Shown: positions 21,240-35,297, numbered from the stretch's first letter. The stretch: 64,000 nt of DNA from Palaemon carinicauda (GCF_036898095.1 NC_090745.1:78481130-78545129), one strand, 5' to 3'. A program made the numbers and translations. The notes: a model not told the origin generated them from the letters alone.

Positions 21240-21778
21240 TTAAAGTTTTTCTTCCTCTTCACATGATTTCCCATTTGTATCAGCATTTTCAAATTTCTTT
21301 CTCCACTGCAGATATATTGTGTTGGTGCGTGATCAAAATAATTCTAAATAGTGCCTCTGAATCCTTCATGTTCTGCGTTCCCCCCAATTCCTCGAGCATA
21401 GGTGCAGAAAAGCACTGCAATCTGCAGAAAGTTCATTGTCATTACTTACCTCCTACTTAGACAACATAGTCTGTCTAATATATGGGCAATTCCCTTGGTG
21501 CAATTATTTACCTCACTGCACAACACGCAAAACCTATCCTTTTCATTCGGTTTTTATTATTCTCTTTCGAGTCCATCATATTCAACCTTGTCTTCATTAT
21601 TATCACTACTTCCTTGTGGTTGCGTTCACCTATAATATCTTCTGTCATTACTATATACAACCTTCAGCTTGGTCATTTCTGTTTCCAGTTCTTTTAATTT
21701 CATATGCCATTTTACTTCTAATTTATTTTGTTTTATTTCTTCGTCTCTGTACTTCCTTATTCTTCCATTTTATTTCAC

Positions 21779-21863
<85 letters not shown>

Positions 21864-22735
21864 AGTTTTATTTTCCTCCAACAATTACCATACGGTTTCC
21901 TTATTTAGTCTTCCACTATCTCACTAACTAATCATCTATCATCTGATGTAATCACTGATATTATGAAAGAGCATCACCCTTTTATACTCAATTCTATTTT
22001 CAACTGGCCATATTCCTGCGGTTGTAACTTGTTCAAACATTCCTTTCAAAATCTTGTATTTATACCCTCTGGCTATTTCCTTTATTTATCCTTCATTACA
22101 CTCCATGTCTCAATATTTGCAAACAGTATAGGTACGATTAGCCTACTGGTCTATATATCTTTATTTTCGCCAGCAATGTCTAATCTCCTACCCGGTTACT
22201 GACTCTTTACATGCTAAGACTATGGTTTCCCCTTTCTGTGTAGGTTACTATTCCTCCAAGTATTTATTTCCCTTGACTGATTTTATCATTCTATTTCTAA
22301 CCATTACATTAACCTTTCGAACTGCTGTTTTGTGTCTTATTCCTAAACTGCTAACTTCTGTGGATTGGTACTAAACGTATAATTCTCTAGTTCTTCCACA
22401 CTGCGGCAGTTGCTTAAGACTTTTTTTTCTACTTTGTATCTATTGTTACTAGGGAACAGTATATCATCTACATAAATCAGGGATTCACTTCTAGTGTTTC
22501 TAATTAGTTTTATCTTTTTTTTTCACTTAAAGTAATAACTTTGTTCGTAACAATTAAACATAATTTTGGGCCAAAAATTGTCCCGTCTTACATTGCCTTC
22601 TATGCTAATTTCATCTGTATATCCAACAGGACTCTTGATTATCACACTGCCTTTAACGTACGGCCTTGTCTAACGCAGTTCTTCTGTAGCCACGATGCCG
22701 TAATCATAATGAAGGATACTGTATATAGAATATTT
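21240..22735 (-). pseudogene. Decayed LINE remnant (RT palm to C-terminus)
   Basis: Minus-strand translation gives LIYVDDILFPSNN (YVDD codons at 22463-22474), a catalytic non-LTR RT box, followed by a VEELENYTFST..QK.A block. Further on it reads ILKGMFEQ..., then GIWPVENRIEYKRVMLFHNI (about 22045-21980), a thumb/connector pattern of LINE ORF2 proteins. Stops and frameshifts are frequent. An (AT)n tract (21779-21860) has expanded inside it. The 3' part (about 21395-21560) resembles the LINE remnant at 24680-24960, so the two are related copies. Boundaries are approximate. Confidence 0.65.
21779..21860. repeat. (AT)n microsatellite
   Basis: An uninterrupted AT dinucleotide run of about 80 bp inside a LINE remnant. 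Confidence 0.98.
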
Positions 22736-23410
22736 TTTTTTTTATTTAGCCTGCATGGCGCAGTGAGCTGTTTGACACGTACAAGATGAATAGATTTGCG
22801 AAGACATCACCTGGAATCACGCCCAGGTCAAGGGGAAGCCGCCCATGCATATCTGGTGAAAACCAGCTTCAGTGCAGTTGCAGAGGCTGTTGGGCGGGTG
22901 ATCCTGTCGAATACTAGCAACGCAAACCTCAGGCAAGGTGTCAGCAAGCCCACAGCCCCTTAAAAATGCATGAACACAATGCCCTTAAGTGCATTTAGGT
23001 GTTGTAAACGATCAATGGAGGATTGGCTTAAGTTCAGCAAGATTCCAAATGACAATGTCGTGTTGCACATTCGTCTTAACTGTGAGGAAAAATTGAAGAG
23101 AGCAATTGATGCCCAGTTTAAAGCCCAACATTGGTTATCCCTTAATGTGCACAGAGGATTTGATGTTATACTAGGTATAAGTATAACAAAAACAGTGAAT
23201 AAAGCAGTGTTGTGGGATAAGTTTTTTAGCATGAAGCAACGAGCAGAGAACCTGCTAAGAAATATGTACATGGCTGTCAACAGGCAGAAATTGACTGAGA
23301 TTTTCAGTGCCCGAAATCCAATGGTAATCTGAGTGATTACATTCAGTTACATAAATTAGTGAATGGTTTGTAATATACGAAACTGGAACATGATATCTTG
23401 CAAAATTTTC
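22736..23410 (+). other. Unrecognised 120-codon ORF (22970-23332) and flanks
   Basis: I do not recognise this frame. It has a balanced, protein-like composition with charged helical stretches (EEKLKRAIDAQFKAQHWLSL; LWDKFFSMKQRAENLL) and no simple repeats. The same strand upstream (22740-22960) is less AT-rich than its surroundings and may belong to the same unit. No conserved catalytic motif is visible. A fragment of a mobile-element structural protein is plausible, but this is only inference. A chance frame is possible. Confidence 0.3.
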
Positions 23411-23478
23411 AATAGTATGATACAACAAAGAAATTATTTATAAAATGTGTGCCTTTCGAAGAATCGAAGTAAGAGTGT

Positions 23479-23839
<361 letters not shown>

Positions 23840-24169
23840 TAGAATAATTCCTTACTCTAACGGGGAAATGCATGTTTACAAAAACCTTCTATTTGAGAAA
23901 TTGCTTTTGAATTATAATTCTTATAATGAATGATTTACTAAATATATGCAGTTCAATATCTTTTAATCTTTTCTGAAGTAAAAGATACAACAGTAAATTT
24001 TCGGGAAAAAAGTGGCGGGGCTATAGCTCCCAGTCCGCCCTACTCTGACGCCCATGTAAAAGGCCATTCCCAGTAATGACTAGTAAGCCATACTATATTC
24101 ACTTAGTTCCAAATGCATCACCCCGCGCAGGCCACACTCCAATTAACCATTTCCAAACATTGGAATGAT

Positions 24170-24480
24170 AAGGTCAAGAGACAAATAGATGTGGACTTTC
24201 ATACAGGGATACTGCGGTAAGTTCTGGATGGAAAAATTACACAGTGGTATTCTCGTATGGTAATAGTTAGCAAAAAAGAGGGCGCCCCTAGAAAGACTGT
24301 GGATTTCCAGAATTTAAATGCTCTGTGTAAGAAAGAAACACACTTTTGCTCCCTTCAACATAGTATCTAGTGTACCTATTCAGGAATTCAAGACAACAGT
24401 AGATGTATATTTGGGGGTTCACCAGGTCGAACTGGACTAAGGAAGTCAATTTTTATGTATATTTGGCGTTGCTAAAATAA
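24170..24480 (+). pseudogene. Ty3/gypsy-like reverse transcriptase remnant
   Basis: One plus-strand frame reads W.SRMVIVSKKEGAPRKTVD then FQNLNALCKKETH, the fingers block of a Ty3/gypsy-type RT (polyprotein class with R.TVD.Q.LNA...ETH). One frame over, FKTTVDVYLGVHQVELD follows, which is motif A with its Asp. Stops after ILR and after LQHSI and a frameshift show it is dead. No YxDD box, protease or integrase was found nearby. Flanks 23835-24170 and 24480-24640 hold nothing recognised. Confidence 0.7.
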
Positions 24481-24639
24481 AGTAACTATTGTAGTACTTT
24501 TTTTTTTTTTTGGCCCTCTACTAGACCACGTGATTTCACCTTCACATTTCTGGTCACAGTTCAGAACCACAAGATTAAGATTCTGTCTTTCCATTTTCTT
24601 TAGTAGCACTAGAAATCCAGGTTCCAGGTTCCTCTTTGC

Positions 24640-26140
<1,501 letters not shown>

Positions 26141-26769
26141 AAGAACTAGTGTTACAAGTTTTGAATAAGCCTATATGAAAATAAACTTTACAGAAAAAAA
26201 CTACCTATCGTAATAGTTTACAAACCTCCAAGAAAAAAGCAACATATCTTATTTTGAAGAGTTCAATATGTTCATTGAGATAATTATCATAAAAATGAGT
26301 TATCTGTGATTTCAATCTTTGAATGGATGACTCATCAAACCGTGATACTTCAGCCTTTAGTTAGTTATTGGAACCAATTGGTTAATAGCGTTGATTGTAT
26401 AATAACTTAGACTGTTTAAACGTTGGACCTAGTTTTAAGTGGTCGAATGAATAATATTATATCATATATTAATGTGAAAGCGAAGTGCACTATTTCTCCA
26501 GTGCACAATCACTGGATTACCTTTACATAAACACGCAATGCTAAAGAAATAAGCTTTAGAAATAAATAAAATTTCTCTCTTTGCGTATTTATTGATGAAG
26601 TAACAGAAATTAAATGATGTCAACATTCCCTGTGGCCATGACAACTAACGTTTATTAGGCTCTATATGTGTTGATTGATTTATAACAATGTATAATAGGG
26701 TGAGTGAAATTGAATATGATACCAAGTGTTCACTGGTGGAAAAGGCTATTAATGTTTAAGAATAGACCT
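26141..26769. other. AT-rich stretch, nothing recognised
   Basis: No gene, repeat tail or motif was found on either strand. The only frame of 60 codons (26644-26462, minus) lacks protein-family features. Confidence 0.5.
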
Positions 26770-27230
26770 CCTCAGTTTGATGGGGAGACTAGAGAAAAAG
26801 AGGGAAAATGAACGTAAAGAAAGTAAGTGAAATCGAATAAAAACGTAAAGTGCATCGGCAGAATACAAAATCATAAAGTGACAATGTAACTACCCATTAA
26901 GAAAAATACCATACGAAAAAGATCAAGGAAATAGCAGCAACCATAAATAAGTTATAACGTCTCCTAAATGGTGTAATGGGAATTATAAATAGAAAACTAC
27001 CATAACTGACTAAAAGATTTTTAGAATTCTTTAAAAAAAAAGAATAAAAAATATAATTAAGTTATTCATAGATACCTCTTATCAGATTGCGGCTGCACCT
27101 GATGCACAGAAAAGATTAACAAGATTTAATAACATAACAAATGATGAACTTACCAGGATTATTAAGGGGTTAAAGAAGACGAATTGTGCGGTTGATCCGA
27201 TGCCAATGTCCAAAGAAACTGGAGAAAATC
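26770..27230 (+). pseudogene. LINE ORF2 remnant, 5' part (pre-RT and RT N-terminus), cut by DIRS element D
   Basis: One frame near 26900-27030 gives an INKL..LLNGVMG, INRKLP, LTKRFLEFFKKK series with stops. The next (about 27060-27225) reads FNNITNDELTRIIKGLKKTN then CAVDPMPM. This is the conserved non-LTR RT block in which a Thr-x-x-Glu helix precedes C..DP.P. The sequence stops at 27230, where element D begins. The same kind of LINE RT resumes at 35853. Confidence 0.7.
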
Positions 27231-27590
27231 TTTTTGGGCTCAGGCCATGTCGTCCTGATGGAAGGTTCCTATAAGTAATTTCCTAAGGGATATTTGACTA
27301 CAGTGATATTCCCAGAGAATTTACCTTTAGTTCTCCAGAATTCTAACTCCTGGCGCGAATATCCTTCAAATTTCTCCTAAGGATATCGCATAAATCAGGG
27401 GACGTATATCTTGATACGACACATAGCAATCTTCACCCCGAATAGCGTTTTCGCTTCGAGGGGGAAAGTGGCAAAATTTCAAGGGGAGCCAATATCATGG
27501 TTACCCTTCCTCCCTTACTACTACGAGTATCCAGATGGCGCTGTACGTCGCCGCCATGCTTATTCCTATGAGTGTAGCGGCATTGCTCGG
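27231..27590 (+). repeat. Left inverted terminal repeat of DIRS element D
   Basis: Begins TTTTTGGGCTCAGGCCATGT, CGTCCTGATGGAAGGTTCC. It is matched in inverted orientation at 35475-35815, including GGCGCGAATATCCTT, the CCCGAATAGCGTTTTCGCTT block and CAGATGGCGCTGTACGTCGC. The longest frame inside it (27411-27686) is not supported as a gene. Confidence 0.85.
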
Positions 27591-29640
27591 TTATTTTCCT
27601 GGTTATCTCTCTCGTTACGCTTTGGTTTTTTTGCGGATATCATGCAATCTCCAGCCTCTTTTGCCTCTAGAAAGTTGAGTATTTGATCTTTACATTGTAT
27701 AAATTTTAACTCCTGCCTCACAGTGAAATTAGGTTAAATTAAGTGAGGAAGCTTTGCCTTAACCGGAGGCTTCATGGGCGCTGTCGTTCATTACGCATGA
27801 GTTATTTAGTTAGCCTGAACGACTTTCCCGGTGTTAATAGCATGAATATTACGAAGCTATTCAGTCTTCATTGCTAGGAAGTTATTTATATTATGTATTC
27901 TTGATAGTTTCGGCGATTTAGGTAACCGAACCTTGCTTGTGCTAAGCTTCTTAGCCTATGCGTTTTAGTTTACTTTCATGCATGATATAATAGACATTCC
28001 TAGTATGATAACAATTAAAAATGAAGCTATTTAGGCAATTTATACGTGTAAGATATATTGATTGCATATATAGATTCCTTTTCCTCTGCGATCGTATACG
28101 AGAGAGTTTCGGCGATTAAGGTAGTCGAATCTCACCCACATCTAAGCTACTAGCCTAGTGGCTTTAGTATCTTTCATACATGCTCCCCGTTTACCCTCGT
28201 GTATCGTTTTATCAATTCAGGCAGAGATAGATATCTCCTAGAATTATTATGTAAACCGATACTCGTCTCCAGTAAAAATTTAAGGGTAATCCCTCCTTCC
28301 CTCTGAATGCAGCCTTAGACTGCAACTCTAGTTTAGTCTTGCCATCGAGTAGACACTCCGGCTTGACTGGGCTAGTGTTTTCTGTCTCTTCCCTTGGCCT
28401 GCAGATAGCAGGCTTTGGGTTTCGGTCAGAACCTCAGAGTATGTAGTCTTTTGCCGGCGGCCGACCGGCAGGGTGAATAGTCATTCCCCTGCCGGACTAA
28501 GCTGCCGGCATAGGAGGCTAGACCTCCCTAGGCTGCACTTGAAGGGGTTGTATGATGCCGCCACCTTCTCCCTGCGGTCTAGAAGACTAGTCCTGTGCTT
28601 GCAGACCCTAGGCTGGAGAATAGATATTCTCCTGCCGCCTAGGACGGCGCCGATATTGAAACAGAGTTTCATCGGGGTGTGGTAGGACCGGCAACCTTGC
28701 TGGCTCCTTCCACAGCTCATACAGGACCCTTTTCCCTACCCCTCTGTCCTTTTGTGATGGCCTAGCCATCTCAACCCTTTGGCCGTCGTTCTACAGTCTC
28801 ACCGCTTGCTGGCAGGTTTTGGGGCCGGCCGGGGCTCCTACATGCAGCTACTGAGTCGCTCAGCCTTCCCTTATGGGCGCAAAGCTCTGGGAAAAGCTGT
28901 GCCGGCTGGACCGGCTGCCGGTGGGAGACCCCTATACTGTAGAATGTTCCTCAGTCCTCTCTTGGACTGCCATTCACATACCAGTGACCGGCAATGGTTT
29001 GTGTTTGGATGGAGGCTTGAATGATACATTCTCCCACTTCCATTTGAACCCTCATTCTGGAGGAAGGCAGTAAGATTGAGTACTTACATCCTTATTTATT
29101 GTTAAGACACATTTAATAAGGTACCCTTCACTCCTTACTTTCTCTTTCTCTATCGGCTAGTGCCGCCGGGTACTAACCTAGCCGGCAGATGCCGGCCTGG
29201 TTGATGCTGCTGGCCACTACCCCAGCCGGCAAGACGCCAGCTGGACCAGTGCGCCAGTACTAGTCTCGCCGGTTGGAGTGTGCCGCCAGGTGCTAGCCGA
29301 GCTGGCAACATGCTGGCTAAAATTACAGTATATAATTATACAGTAGCAAGTATATTTGTAGTATAGATCATACTGCAGACAGAAAACTATAGTATAGATT
29401 ATACAGTAGTTATTTTCCAACATATCCTGTGTATCCTTGCACAGTCTATCGTTGAGACCAGCTATATATGGAAAGACAAGGTTTTTTTCAACATACTGAT
29501 AGATGATCAGTTATAATTTACCCACATTATTAAAACCTTGGAAAGTTAGTGTTAAGTTACACTTATCTATCCTTACAGGTTAGAATTCTTCCACCAGGTT
29601 TCCTGAATAGGAAAACTCTAGGTTTTAATCATGGGGGAGG
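27591..29640 (+). other. Untranslated leader of element D, partly GC-rich with many CCGGC motifs
   Basis: About 2 kb between the left ITR and the first gag-like frame without a credible ORF. The part 28440-29330 is much richer in GC than its surroundings. It holds more than a dozen GCCGGC/CCGGC motifs, some in short inverted pairs (GCCGGCGGCCGACCGGC at 28453-28469). It may be a structured leader RNA. 29330-29640 is AT-rich. Confidence 0.5.
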
Positions 29641-29826
29641 TCGCAGCAATTGGCTGGACAGGAAACACAAGTATGTGTCTTTCCTAATTCCTTTCTAACT
29701 TGTCTATCCTAAGCTATATGCAATAAGATACACAAAAATATGCAAAAATATTAATAATAATATTTTATATAGTTTGTTAGGTGAGATGAACTACCGCATA
29801 CTCATTTAATTTTCTTCTCTTTACAG
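29630..29826 (+). other. Possible intron between leader and gag of element D
   Basis: A donor-like GTATGTGT at about 29671 and a polypyrimidine tract ending TTTACAG|GAGG at 29826 flank about 155 bp. Downstream of the acceptor the gag frame is open from GAGGACCATCCC (E-D-H-P), before the first Met at 29863. Splicing would extend the gag frame upstream. This is inferred from splice-site resemblance only. Confidence 0.4.
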
Positions 29827-31736
29827 GAGGACCATCCCAAGTGCCTTAGAGTCTTTTGCAACGTGAGGAGCAAGGACTTCTGTGGCCATGATGAGTGCAG
29901 GGCTCATTCTCTCTGCGCCATCTCCAAGGGACCTCTGAAGTACTGGGACCCCCAGGACTGCAATGTTTGCAAGGCCTTGGTTACTGAGGCTTTTGATGAC
30001 CCCAAGACAGCAGAGTCAAGGGATGCAGCACGAAGTAAGCTGCACAGATGGGTTCGTGGCTTTCAAAAGAATGCCACAGGGCCTTACCTTCCGAATGAAC
30101 GTATGCGTGCATGTCTGTTCCCTAAGGCGGGTGTGAAAGCTGTTATACCCCAGCCTCAACCTGAGATCCCTTGCATCCAGATTTCCGTAGATACGGACGT
30201 CTCTGACGTGATGAAGGACATCCACCTAGATGAGAGGATGTCGAAGGTGTCTGAGGACACTGAAAAAGACCTAGCGGAAGGTCTAGAAGAGGAGTCTACC
30301 CTGGCTCCCGAGACTGAAGAGGATGACATCGAATCGTAGTCCGTTTCGTCGGTTCCGGCCCCAGAACCATCACCCTCTACGTCTTCTGCGCCTCCATCAG
30401 ATGACATGAGTAAAGCATTGGCCAGTCTCATGGCTATAATGGAGAATCTTCGTAAGCAAAACGAAGAAAGGGATGCTGAATTGAAGAGAAGGATGGACCA
30501 TCTCACCGCGTCCCGTGGGTCTCATTGAAGACTCAACGTGAAAGATCTTCCACCTTGCTCTGATGTGAACCCTTGGAGGCATGCAGAATACAGAACACAT
30601 GCCGATTACCAACGGGAAGATATTCATATCAGAAAAGATGGGGGCTGTCCTCATAGAGGATGTCGACTTCTGGCCCAGCTTCAAGTTTTACCCAGACTGC
30701 TTCGTCCTCTTGAAGGCGGAACTTACGTCCAAGGAGGAGACAGAACCAAAGGAGGTCATAGTTCTTGACCATGAAAAAGCTCAGGCTCTGTTGCCAAGTA
30801 GCCTGAAAGGCAAGGGCTTCACTAATTCAAAAGTGCCAGCCCTTAGCAAGAAACACCCCTCCTTTCTTGCTCCAGCCAACCTAGCCTTTCCCTTTACTAC
30901 ACTCGAGGAGTGTAGACCCTTATCCCTATCCCTGCCTATGGAGGATAAGGACTGGAAGGAAATCCACCTTACCTTCTCAGCTGGGAAGTTGGAGGCAGAT
31001 ATTGCTGGACGCCAGTTCAGCGAAAACCTACCTAAGCCGTCTGCTTTCTCTTGTGTAGGGAGCAAGAGACAAAGGAGAGACTTGACGCATCCCTGTCCCT
31101 CCAGATTTTCTTGGAGGCAACGGCAAGCAACAGCAGATCCCCAGACATGAATATGGTCATGGCCAAATCACATTTGGCTACGCTGGTCAAAGACCTATAT
31201 GGCTTCGTTAAAGCCAGACGCGCATGTAGGGAGTTCGTGTTTGCTTCGGATGCAGTGAAACCTGAACCCAGGAAGCTGATAGCCTCCAATATCTGGGGAA
31301 AAGACCTCTTCCCGAGCGAAGTGGTCAAAGAAGTAGTAGACAAGGCCGCCTCGGAGAATAGAAATCTTCTCCAGAAGTGTGGTATGTCGGCGAAGAGGAA
31401 GTTTTCCCCGGATGAGGATCCCCAACCTTAGAGGAAGACGAAAAGACCCAGGTTGCCCTCTCGCCCTGTCAGACAACAGCAGCAACAACTTCCCGTAGTT
31501 CCCATGACCGCGGTGCCCCAGATGGTGGCAGAACCCCAGCCAACTTACCAGATGGTGCCTCAGCAGCTGGTTGCCCAGTCACCAGCATTTAATCCTGCGT
31601 ATGAGAGGCAGACCACTACCTTTCGTCCTAAAGGTAAAGGGTCGAAAAGGGGCTCCTCTAGATACCCTCCAAGAGGAAGAGGGGGTAAGGGAGGACGCAG
31701 TCAAGGAGGCAAGTCCTCCGGACAGTCGAAGCAATG
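29827..31736 (+). pseudogene. DIRS element D gag-like protein (stops and frameshifts)
   Basis: The first frame (to 30339) has a Cys/His-rich start, CGHDECRAHSLC followed by DPQDCNVCK, then an acidic stretch (EEESTLAPETEEDD). An in-frame stop at 30337 is followed by continuing sequence with a coiled-coil-like MAIMENLRKQNEERDAELK. A second frame (30581-31150) and a third (31051-31431) overlap and continue one protein: GAVLIEDVDFWPSF, FSAGKLEADIAGRQF, then MAKSHLATLVKDLYGFV and DLFPSEVVKEVV. After another stop (31429) a Gln/Pro- and then Arg/Gly-rich basic tail (GKGSKRGSSRYPPRGRGG) ends at 31736. The layout (Cys/His motif, acidic linker, helical core, basic tail) fits a DIRS gag. It is not closely similar to the A/B gag. 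Confidence 0.7.
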
Positions 31737-32420
31737 AGTTGCTTCCGGTAGGAGGAAGACTTAAAAAATTTCAGGATAGCTGGGCCTTCGATTCTTGGGC
31801 CCACAGGCTAATCAAGAACGGACTAGGATGGAGCTGGAGGACAGCTCCACGATCATTTCCTCAATTCTTCCAACACTCCACCCCCGTCCTGGAAGAATAC
31901 ACCCAAGAACTCTTGAGCAAACGGGTGATAAGGAGGGCAAAGTCCATCAAATTCCAAGGAAGGCTGTTTTGTGTTCCCAAGAGGGACTCAGACAAACTCA
32001 GAGTCATTCTGGACTTGTCGCCACTCAACAAGTTAATAGAAAACAACAAGTTAACCCTTCAACCCTGCTGCCAAAAGGGGCGTAGACAGTCTCGATAGAC
32101 CTGGCAAGTGCCTATTGGCATATTCCAATCAACCGCCCCATCTCCTCCTACCTAGGATCCAGGCTACAGAAGAAGAAATACGTCTTTAGAGCCATACCCT
32201 TCACACTAAATATAGCCCCAAGGATTTTTACAAAGCTTGCAGATGCAGTCTTCCAACAACTACACCTAGAAGGTGTCCAGGTAGTAACCTACCTGGACAA
32301 CTGGCTGGTGTGGGCAGCATCCGAGACGGAGTGCATGCAAGCATCCAAGAAAATGATCCAATTCCTGGAACATTGGGATTCAAGATCAATGTCAAGAAGT
32401 CTTGATTATCTCCAGCTCAA
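31737..32420 (+). pseudogene. DIRS element D reverse transcriptase with YLDN in place of YLDD
   Basis: Fingers: FDSWAHRLIKNGLGWSW, then LLSKRVI, FCVPKRDSDKLRVILDLSPL with NKLI. Motif A is SIDLASAYWHIPI (about 32092-32130) after a frame change near 32075. Then FRAIPFTLNIAPRIFTK and the active-site box, which reads Y-L-D-N (32290-32301) where the family has YLDD. That Asp binds a catalytic metal, so this copy should be inactive even without the frame breaks. Downstream homology is disturbed by a further frameshift near 32370-32405. Confidence 0.85.
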
Positions 32421-33240
32421 GAGTTTCAATGGCTAGGAATACATTGGAACTTAAAGTCACACTGTCTCTCTATTCTCACAGGGAAGAGGGGAGAGATAGC
32501 GCGATCTGTCAAGAGACTACTGAAATCCGACAGGAAATCAAGACGCCAACAGGAGAGAGTACTGGGTTCTCTTCAGTTTGCATCAGTGACAGACCCAGTG
32601 ATAAGAGCACAGCTAAAAGATGCATCAGGAGTCTGGAGAAGATACGCATCAAACGCTCGAAGAGATCTAAGAAGACCGATACCGACTCGACTATGATCAC
32701 TTCTCAAGCCATGGTCGAAGGCCAAGAACCTGAAGAGGTCTGTGGCCTTGCAACCACCTCTACCTTCAGTTATCATCCATATGGAAGGGAGGATGGGGAG
32801 ATCACTCCCACCAACGGAAAGTCCAAGGGACTTGGTCTTCTCTATTCAAGACCCTCCACATCAACATTTTGAAAGCCATGGCAGTCTGTCTCACTCTGAA
32901 GAAACTGCCCCCTCGCAATTCAGTCCACATAAGACTGATCCTGGACAGCGAGGTGATAGTTAGATGTTTGAATCGTCAAGGCTCAAGATCACCCCAAATC
33001 AACTAAGTGATGTTGGACATCTTCCACCTAGCGGAAAAGAAGAGATGGCATTTATCAGCAGTTCCCCTTCAAGGGTTCCGCAATGTGACAGCGGACGCTC
33101 TATCCATGCTCCCACCGATAGATTCAGAATGGTCCCTAGACGCAGGATCATTCACCTTCATCTTACGTTAAGTCCCAGAACTGCAGATCGACCTCTTCGC
33201 GACGAGCGACAAGAAACTACCTCGTTATGTGGCCCCGTAA
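32421..33240 (+). pseudogene. DIRS element D RNase H region (stop-containing)
   Basis: In one frame from about 32845: HINILKAMAVCLTLKKL, then LILDSEVIVRCLNRQGSRSP, VMLDIFHLAEKKRWHLSA, VTADALSMLPPIDSEWSLD. These correspond to the RNase H acidic positions (a Glu is expected where K-A-M is seen, Asp in LDSE, Asp in TADALS). An in-frame stop follows QIN at about 33004. The part 32420-32845 matches an RT-thumb/connection region in scattered frames only. Confidence 0.75.
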
Positions 33241-34504
33241 GAGGACCATCTAGCAGAAGCGGTGGACGCCATGTCCCTCGATTGGAACAGATGGAACTGG
33301 ATTTACCTGTTCCCTCCAACCAACCTCTTAATGAAGGTCCTCAACAAGCTGAGATCCTTTCAGGGAACGGCAGCTCTAGTGGCTCCCAAGTGGCCAAAGA
33401 GCAATTGGTTTCCTCTAGTATTGGAACTGAAGCTGAGGCTGGTCCCTCTGCCAGACCCAGTACTGACTCAACAAGTACAGAAGTCGACTGTCTTCGCTTC
33501 ATCACAGAAAACCCAAAACCTTCATCTCATAATTTTTTCTCCTTAGCAGTAAAGAAAAGGTTTGGGATCTCGACAGACAGTATAGACTTCTTAGAAGAAT
33601 ATAAGTCTAAGTCTACTAGAAGACAATATGAGTCATCTTGGAAAAAGTGGGTTGCTTTCGTCAAGGCAAAAGGACCAAAAGAAATCTCAATGGACTTCTG
33701 TTTATCCTTCTTTATCCACCTTCATAAACAAAGTTTAGCAGCCAATACAATAATCACGTGTAAATCAGCCTTGACTAGACCTTTGCTATACGCCTTCCAA
33801 GTAGACTTACCAAACGAAATCTTTAACAAGATCCCTAAGGCTTGCTCTAAACTTAGGCCTGCAGCCCTTGAAGCCCATTTCATGGTCCTTTGATAAGGTC
33901 CTACACTTTGCTTCAACAGTGAACAATTAGGATTGCTTTCTGAAAGACTTAACCCAAAAAGTTATATTCTTGTTTGCTTTTGCATCGGGAGCCAGAGTTA
34001 GTGAAATAGTGGCCCTATCCAGAGATGAGGGCCATATTCAGTTCACAGAAGTGGGAGAACTGAATCTTTTTCCTGACCCAACATTTCTCGCCAAGAACGA
34101 GCTACATACCAAAAGGCGGGTTCTCTGGAGAATCTGCCCTCTGAAGGAAGATGTCTCGCTGTGCCCAGTAGTGTCTAAAGGTCTATCTTCGTCGAACTTC
34201 AGACTTCAGGGGAGGACAGCTCTTTAAAGGAGAAACCTCGAGGTCAAACATATCCCTAAAACAATTAAGGGCAAAGATCACCTATTTCATTCGCAGAGTG
34301 GATCCTGACAGTACACCCGCAGGTCATGATCCAAGAAAAATTGCTTCGTCATTGAATATCTTTCAATACATGGACTTTGAGCGTCTTCGCTCATACACTG
34401 TATGGGAGCCATCCAGAGTGTTTTTCAAACATTACGCGAAGCAAGTGCAAGAATTGAAACGCTTTGTGGTGGTGCCAGGTAGTGTACTAAAACCTGTTGT
34501 CTAG
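33241..34504 (+). pseudogene. DIRS element D tyrosine recombinase (split by stops and frameshifts)
   Basis: The core-binding domain lies at 33540-33893: SVKKRFGI block, KSTRRQYESSWKKWVAF, then LSFFIHLHKQSLAANTI. Box I is FAFASGARVSEIVALSRDEG (about 33970-34030) with its Arg. The C-terminal catalytic part reads HDPRK (HxxR; codons 34324-34335), LRSYTVWEPSRVFFKHY with the likely nucleophile Tyr at 34433-34435, and ends at 34504. All four signature positions are visible, but the frame is broken at 33893 and again near 34180-34230. A VDAMSLDWNRWNW/FPPTNLL block upstream (33262-33350) is the linker seen after RNase H in DIRS proteins. Confidence 0.85.
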
Positions 34505-35297
34505 TGCTGCGAGGAACAGTGAATTGATTGGGACTGTCAAAGTGAGGGTGAAGGTGTTGACACTTCACAGTGCAATACCTTAGAATAGGTGTCACCAAGG
34601 TGTCACTATGGACTGTTCTAGTTATTTAAGGGGCAGAAACATAGAGATAACACTTGTGCCGTGTGTTCTTACACAGTGTGAAGAGACAATCAATATCACA
34701 GAAATGCATATTAGAAAATTCAATAAATTTTCAGTTTTCAGTGGCTCTAACACATTTTCCCTTTCAGGTGAAACTAACATTTTCTGGACTTTGATTGTAG
34801 AACATGTTTCTCGTTGTATTTATTAACATTATGTTAACATTATGTTATGTATGTTGATTTTGCTGGTTATTTATTACCAATAAATACTTAATGTGTGTTT
34901 GCGTCTTATTTCGCCTGAAAATTAATTTTCAATAAAATATGTCAGAGTATTATTTTCCTTTAATAAACTGCATATGTTTATACGAAGAAGATATATAGCT
35001 AATACCTTTGTTCTTATACGAGTACAAACTTTATCTGGTAACGCATACAGCAAGACCTGTATGCTCTTGATGCTATGTTTGTTCATATGTTATATGCAAA
35101 CCTTAAGACTTCTTTCCTATGTCTGGTATGACTCTTCTCTGCAGGGGGCAGGAAGCACTAACATGGTTTATGATTAGCAGTAATGACGTATAACGGTAAC
35201 GCCATATGTCTCTATGGTCTGGATGACCAAGGAATAACTGTCTTGAGGTTAAGGCACATTTGGAAAATCCACAGATACAGTACTTTCTAAATAATGC
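34505..35297 (+). other. 3' untranslated region of element D
   Basis: No credible gene. AATAAA-type signals occur at about 34880 and 34930. Short direct repeats (TTAACATTATGTTA, GGTGTCAC) are present. Confidence 0.55.

Noticed and set aside
27411..27686. 91-codon frame in the left ITR of element D
   Set aside because: It lies in an inverted terminal repeat, and the inverted sibling at 35475-35815 does not keep a matching frame.
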